A DNA stretch of 44,563 bases, from contig JBJEJA010000023.1 in assembly GCA_051877575.1 (NCBI GenBank), positions 1 to 44,563 of the forward strand, read 5' to 3'. Made by a program: the position numbers and the translations under genes. How positions within the stretch are numbered: position 1 is the stretch's first letter; every line of letters starts with the position of its first letter. This document shows, piece by piece, positions 42,002 through 44,563 of the stretch. The DNA is from UBA2882 sp051877575. Lineage in GTDB: Bacteria > Bacillota > Clostridia > Lachnospirales > Lachnospiraceae. Below the pieces are notes generated by a model. It worked only from the letters and a program-made list of their open reading frames with translations, had not been told where the DNA came from and ran no database searches.

Positions 42002-44026
42002 TCAATGCGACAACTCTGTAAAATACGCTTCAGCCATCATATAGAATCGTTTCACAGCTTCGTCTTTTGTGCAATATCCCAGATAATAATCCCTGAAAGC
42101 ATCCTGAAACATACTATCAAGTTCATAATCATAAATCGTACAGTTTTCTAAAGTAGCTTTCTTCGCATTCGCACAATATACTTCGAGGGCATTCTGATCA
42201 TTCAAGAACTCGGATGTTATCTCTCCGGAAGCCGCTAATTCTTCCATAACACTTTGATTATTCACAAAGGTTTGCGGCTCATTTTCTACCATTTCTTTCA
42301 TAATGTCCGGATTACAGGTTAATTGATACATAATATCTTTTACCAATTCCCGATTATCTGTTTCCTCTGCCGCACAGATCAAAGTTCCTCCCCAGAATCC
42401 GGTTGCCGGCCCTTCGCATATTGCCCAGTCACCCCATAAATCTTCTGCCGCTAAAGGCATCACATATTCTATCAGCCAGGGAGGTGCAAAATATCCGAAT
42501 ACGTCACCCGACTGAGTCATTCCTTCCATCCACTCCTCGGACCACATAAGAGCGCCTTCATTACATCCCTTTTCCTCCAGCAATTTTGTCTGCTCCACCC
42601 ATTCGTAAATACCGGAATCTATATTAATTTTGCCATCTATTACCCACGGAGTGTCTGCATTCTGTGCAAACAAACGATAATTCTCCTCATAAGAAGATAA
42701 AATCTTCCAACCTGCAGCTTCCAACCTTTCTGCAGACTGATTAAAAGTTTCCCAATCAGAAAGATATTTCTGTACCTCTTCAGGATCGTCCGTTCCGAAT
42801 ACTTCTCTTGCCACAGATCTTCTATAAACATATACTTCCGGAGCTGCCAGCCATGTTGTAGCTTTTACTTCTCCATTGCTATCTGTCGCCGCATCCAGAT
42901 TATATTGATACTGATCACCCATATAATCCGTTAAACCCAGTTCCTCCATGGAAATGCAGATATCATCTGCATCTATGTACTTCATGGCGTTATATTGGGG
43001 CTCTACTAAAAATATATCCACTCTGTCATCCGCATCTTTTTCTCCTTTTGATAATGCCGCATCCAACGCATCCTCATACTCATCATCAAAAGTCGGTATC
43101 ATAATCCAATTTACTTTTACATCCCCGATCAGCCCTTCTTCATCACTCACTCCTGTATAATCCGGATAATAATTTTCCATCAAAGTCCGGAACTCCTCGT
43201 TCCAACAATAGATATTCAATACATCTCCCGTATCCTCTGAAAAATCAGTCTGCCCGGATATCAGTTTCTGCAACGACGTTTCTAAATTGGCTTCATTCAA
43301 AGAAATTCCGTCATCATATCCGACTAAAGAAAATTCATATTCTCCACGCAGTTCTCTCCACTTTGCTTTAAACTCTTTCTTTGAAACGGAAACCCCATCA
43401 ATTTCATAAAGGTCTGTCAGCCAATCAACTGGATCCGGATACGAATGCAGCTGACACAATAACACTGCTTCTTTATTCTCCATCTTGTAATAACTTGCTA
43501 TACTTTCTCCCTGTCCTATAAAACAACTGAGAATCAACCCTTCTTTTTCTACATATAGCATGTTACCTGCGGAACCAAATTCTCCTATCTCTACTACCTC
43601 ATCATTAGAATAAGTATATACTTTCACACCTGCAGCATGGCAATAATTTTCCACAAGAAGCAATTCCGGAATATCATCTTCATCGATAAAAGCCAGATAA
43701 AATTTCGCGCATCCGCATCCCACAGAAGAATTGCCTTTTATATACTCCTTTAAAAATGCATAATAGGCATTTGCATAAGGAATATCCCATTGTGGCGTTT
43801 GTTCGGCAATAACTGTAACTAATGTATCATAAGACTCTTTCAACTCATTTCTGTTAATCATTTCATTTTTATGGGTTGCAAAAGTTATTCCCTGCACTGT
43901 ATCTTCCTGTGCCACCTTTTCTTTTTGACAGCCACTCAACAACAGGATAATCGGCAAAACCCAAAATAAATTTCCTTTACTCTTATGCCCAAACGATTTT
44001 TTATTTTTTTGATCCTTTGATTTCAT
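42002..44026 (-). CDS. Lipoprotein with unknown N-terminal domain fused to a solute-binding domain
   Basis: A 674-residue lipoprotein: a lysine-rich N-region, hydrophobic core and lipobox LLSGC (Cys33). Residues about 50-255 form a domain with CGC (104-106) and FIDEDDIPELLLVENYCHAAG, similar to repeat-like domains of Lachnospiraceae lipoproteins; function is unknown. From about residue 268 (VLNIYCWNEEFRTLMENYYPDY, by landmark) to the end is a family 1-type extracellular solute-binding domain, as in carbohydrate ABC transporters, with EVYVYRRSVAREVFG and GYFAPPWLIEYV. No permease or ATPase gene lies nearby. A weak AAGGA site precedes the ATG. It may bind a nutrient or act as a surface sensor. 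Confidence 0.82.
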   Translation of the reverse strand: MKSKDQKNKKSFGHKSKGNLFWVLPIILLLSGCQKEKVAQEDTVQGITFATHKNEMINRNELKESYDTLVTVIAEQTPQWDIPYANAYYAFLKEYIKGNSSVGCGCAKFYLAFIDEDDIPELLLVENYCHAAGVKVYTYSNDEVVEIGEFGSAGNMLYVEKEGLILSCFIGQGESIASYYKMENKEAVLLCQLHSYPDPVDWLTDLYEIDGVSVSKKEFKAKWRELRGEYEFSLVGYDDGISLNEANLETSLQKLISGQTDFSEDTGDVLNIYCWNEEFRTLMENYYPDYTGVSDEEGLIGDVKVNWIMIPTFDDEYEDALDAALSKGEKDADDRVDIFLVEPQYNAMKYIDADDICISMEELGLTDYMGDQYQYNLDAATDSNGEVKATTWLAAPEVYVYRRSVAREVFGTDDPEEVQKYLSDWETFNQSAERLEAAGWKILSSYEENYRLFAQNADTPWVIDGKINIDSGIYEWVEQTKLLEEKGCNEGALMWSEEWMEGMTQSGDVFGYFAPPWLIEYVMPLAAEDLWGDWAICEGPATGFWGGTLICAAEETDNRELVKDIMYQLTCNPDIMKEMVENEPQTFVNNQSVMEELAASGEITSEFLNDQNALEVYCANAKKATLENCTIYDYELDSMFQDAFRDYYLGYCTKDEAVKRFYMMAEAYFTELSH

Positions 44027-44132
44027 TGGGATATTCCTTTCTAAGCAATCTTATTTTGCTCCCTTATATGTGGAAGCTTATATGATTATCCCATAGCAAA
44101 GCATCATTTTTGCATCATTTCCAAAAAAAATC

Positions 44133-44549
44133 CTAATGTCCTTCTATGTTATCCGCAAACGGCGCACTCTCATTTACATACAGAAGATAACATTGCCCTG
44201 TTTGCCCGGGAATATCCACCTCTTCTATCCAACATGACCATTCATCAAATTCCAGATTATCCTGTAGTTTACTCTCAATTTCATCCAGACTGTCATCTGT
44301 ACTAAACAAAATTTCCGACAACATATCTACATGATTTCCCGTTCCGGATGTATTCCCCGTTTCTGAGTATGTATCAATGATCTCTGCGGAGGTTAATTCC
44401 GTTTTTATCATGTTCTTCAACTCTCTTGTCTGCATTCCGGTCGCAATATGATTAACAATCATTCCTATTATTTCAAAAGCTATTACTAATATGATAAGCA
44501 CGAGCGGAATACAGATTACGACTTTCATAATTCGTTTTACAATTTTCAC
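44133..44549 (-). CDS. Small membrane-anchored protein, function unknown
   Basis: A 138-residue protein with an N-terminal membrane segment (about residues 8-32) after basic residues, and an exported-looking soluble part with acidic, Ser/Thr-rich sequence (TSAEIIDTYSETGNTSGTG, by key residues) and CWIEEVDIPG. It starts at a GTG (44549) with GGAGGAG directly upstream, at the edge of the window. The tail resembles small extracytoplasmic proteins but no named family. It is followed at 106 bases by the solute-binding lipoprotein, so a link is possible. Function is unknown. Confidence 0.7.
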   Translation of the reverse strand: MKIVKRIMKVVICIPLVLIILVIAFEIIGMIVNHIATGMQTRELKNMIKTELTSAEIIDTYSETGNTSGTGNHVDMLSEILFSTDDSLDEIESKLQDNLEFDEWSCWIEEVDIPGQTGQCYLLYVNESAPFADNIEGH

Positions 44550-44563
44550 ACTATTCTCCTCCA

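Overview
The window looks like chromosomal DNA of a low-to-medium GC Gram-positive anaerobe of the Clostridia, most likely a Lachnospiraceae-type gut bacterium. This is inferred from gene content: an MutS2/OmpR pair, a VanW-family exported protein, a YhaM-type exoribonuclease, HPr and Enzyme I, DUF4080, DUF815 and DUF4422 proteins, SigA-type promoters, strong AGGAGG ribosome-binding sites, and tRNAs without encoded CCA. I see no phage, insertion sequence, CRISPR array or rRNA. No gene-free stretch exceeds about 300 bases.

Layout. (1) 1-3656, minus: a tightly coupled operon of an HtrA-like membrane protein with a degenerate protease site, YhaM, and an RlmD-type 23S rRNA methyltransferase cut by the window edge. 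(2) 3795-8343, plus: mutS2, probably translated from a leaderless mRNA, then a response regulator/histidine kinase pair. (3) 8409-11569, minus: AIR-synthase-like protein, Lrp/AsnC regulator, class I aminotransferase and TrmL. (4) 11708-14065: a VanW protein with a glutamine-rich tail preceded by a 33-residue membrane peptide, divergent from a TPR-like membrane protein. (5) 14028-18081, minus: fructokinase, DUF4080 radical SAM protein, endonuclease III and a DEDDh exonuclease in one overlapping unit. (6) 18328-22846, plus: sucrose hydrolase, HPr (lysine at position 46), Enzyme I, then an HD-GYP protein behind a perfect consensus promoter. (7) 22905-23138, minus: tRNA-Phe, tRNA-Gly(UCC) and tRNA-Gly(GCC), ending at a bidirectional terminator. 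(8) 23233-28225, minus: a chemoreceptor with a long acidic N-terminus, DUF4422, DUF815 and an XRE regulator with a palindromic operator candidate. (9) 28387-33183, minus: a heterodimeric ABC exporter and a DUF554 membrane protein. (10) 33360-35329, plus: an LRR_5 protein and an esterase. (11) 35351-38400, minus: EamA transporter, histidine phosphatase, aldo/keto reductase and a DinB-like protein. (12) 38474-41790, minus: a metal-efflux operon (HMA protein, P1B ATPase, ArsR-type sensor, secreted-type nuclease) with a clear promoter and operator. (13) 42002-44549, minus: an unusual lipoprotein combining an unknown domain with a solute-binding domain, and a small membrane-anchored protein.

How genes work together. 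Fructokinase, GH32 hydrolase, HPr and Enzyme I fit PTS uptake and breakdown of sucrose, although no Enzyme II lies in the window. The metal operon is a self-contained sensor/efflux module. The two ABC half-transporters have complementary site degeneracy, as expected for one heterodimer. I found no clear new defence or mobile system. The most notable items are the HtrA-like pseudoprotease, the leaderless mutS2 start, the Ser46-less HPr, the acidic chemoreceptor extension, the solute-binding lipoprotein fusion and a putative gene relic at 34266-34361.
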